DNA from: JAZOXB01 sp040096185
Lineage (GTDB): Bacteria > Bacillota > Clostridia > Oscillospirales > Oscillospiraceae
Length of the DNA stretch: 5,641 bases
Assembly: GCF_040096185.1 (NCBI RefSeq)
Contig: NZ_JBBMFF010000193.1
Location: 1-5,641, forward strand
Reading direction: 5' to 3'
Shown: one piece after another, positions 5,636 to 5,641 of the stretch
How the letters are laid out: each line of letters opens with the position of its first letter
How positions within the stretch are numbered: position 1 is the first letter of the stretch
The notes under the pieces: generated by a model
What the model was told of the DNA's origin: nothing
The model's database searches: none
Seen by the model: the letters and a program-made list of their open reading frames with translations, nothing else
Position numbers and translations under genes: made by a program

Positions 5636-5641
5636 TCGACT

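Noticed and set aside
5524..5641. Intrinsic terminator for the CDF gene
   Set aside because: Hairpins are present but none is followed by a T-run in the + direction, and the T6 at 5524-5529 has no stem before it. The terminator may lie beyond the window.
1..5641. CRISPR array, tRNA, rRNA, transposase, riboswitch or toxin-antitoxin pair
   Set aside because: No regularly spaced repeats, RNA gene signatures or matching protein motifs were found on either strand.

Overview
The window looks like chromosomal DNA from a GC-rich Clostridia-type Firmicute, probably an Oscillospiraceae-like gut anaerobe. The reasons are purine-rich Shine-Dalgarno sites, GC-rich third codon positions, a heterodimeric multidrug ABC exporter of the Firmicute type, a long cation diffusion facilitator (CDF), and short interspersed palindromic repeats between genes. 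The taxonomic guess is inference from style, not from a marker gene.

Layout. Positions 1-257 hold the end of a + strand gene whose last recognisable stretch resembles the C-terminus of DAK/FakA (YloV) family proteins. Its tail is overwritten by a palindromic repeat (about 73-175). A hairpin with T-runs on both sides (269-308) separates it from a convergent minus-strand operon. That operon reads, in transcription order: a 104-residue protein of unknown function (4205-3891), a 59-bp repeat copy in the leader (3817-3875), an ABC exporter half with a degenerate ATP site (3797-2076), and an ABC exporter half with a complete ATP site (2079-319). The two ABC genes overlap by four bases (GTGA). Whether the 104-residue gene is cotranscribed with them is likely but not proven. 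Positions 4206-4344 are a divergent promoter region. A + strand CDF metal exporter follows (4345-5523). The last 118 bases hold a second copy of the 59-bp repeat and a long imperfect hairpin.

How the parts fit. The two ABC halves should form one inner-membrane heterodimer with one hydrolytic and one degenerate nucleotide site, as in BmrCD, LmrCD or TM287/288. The CDF protein is a separate proton-driven efflux system for a divalent metal; residues in its transport site suggest manganese or iron rather than zinc. Both are export functions that share one intergenic control region, but no regulator gene is visible.

I do not see a clearly new system. The points most worth a second look are the 59-bp repeat pair flanking the small gene plus the CDF gene, the unknown 104-residue protein, the self-complementary Shine-Dalgarno region between the two ABC subunits, and the repeat-altered end of the first gene.
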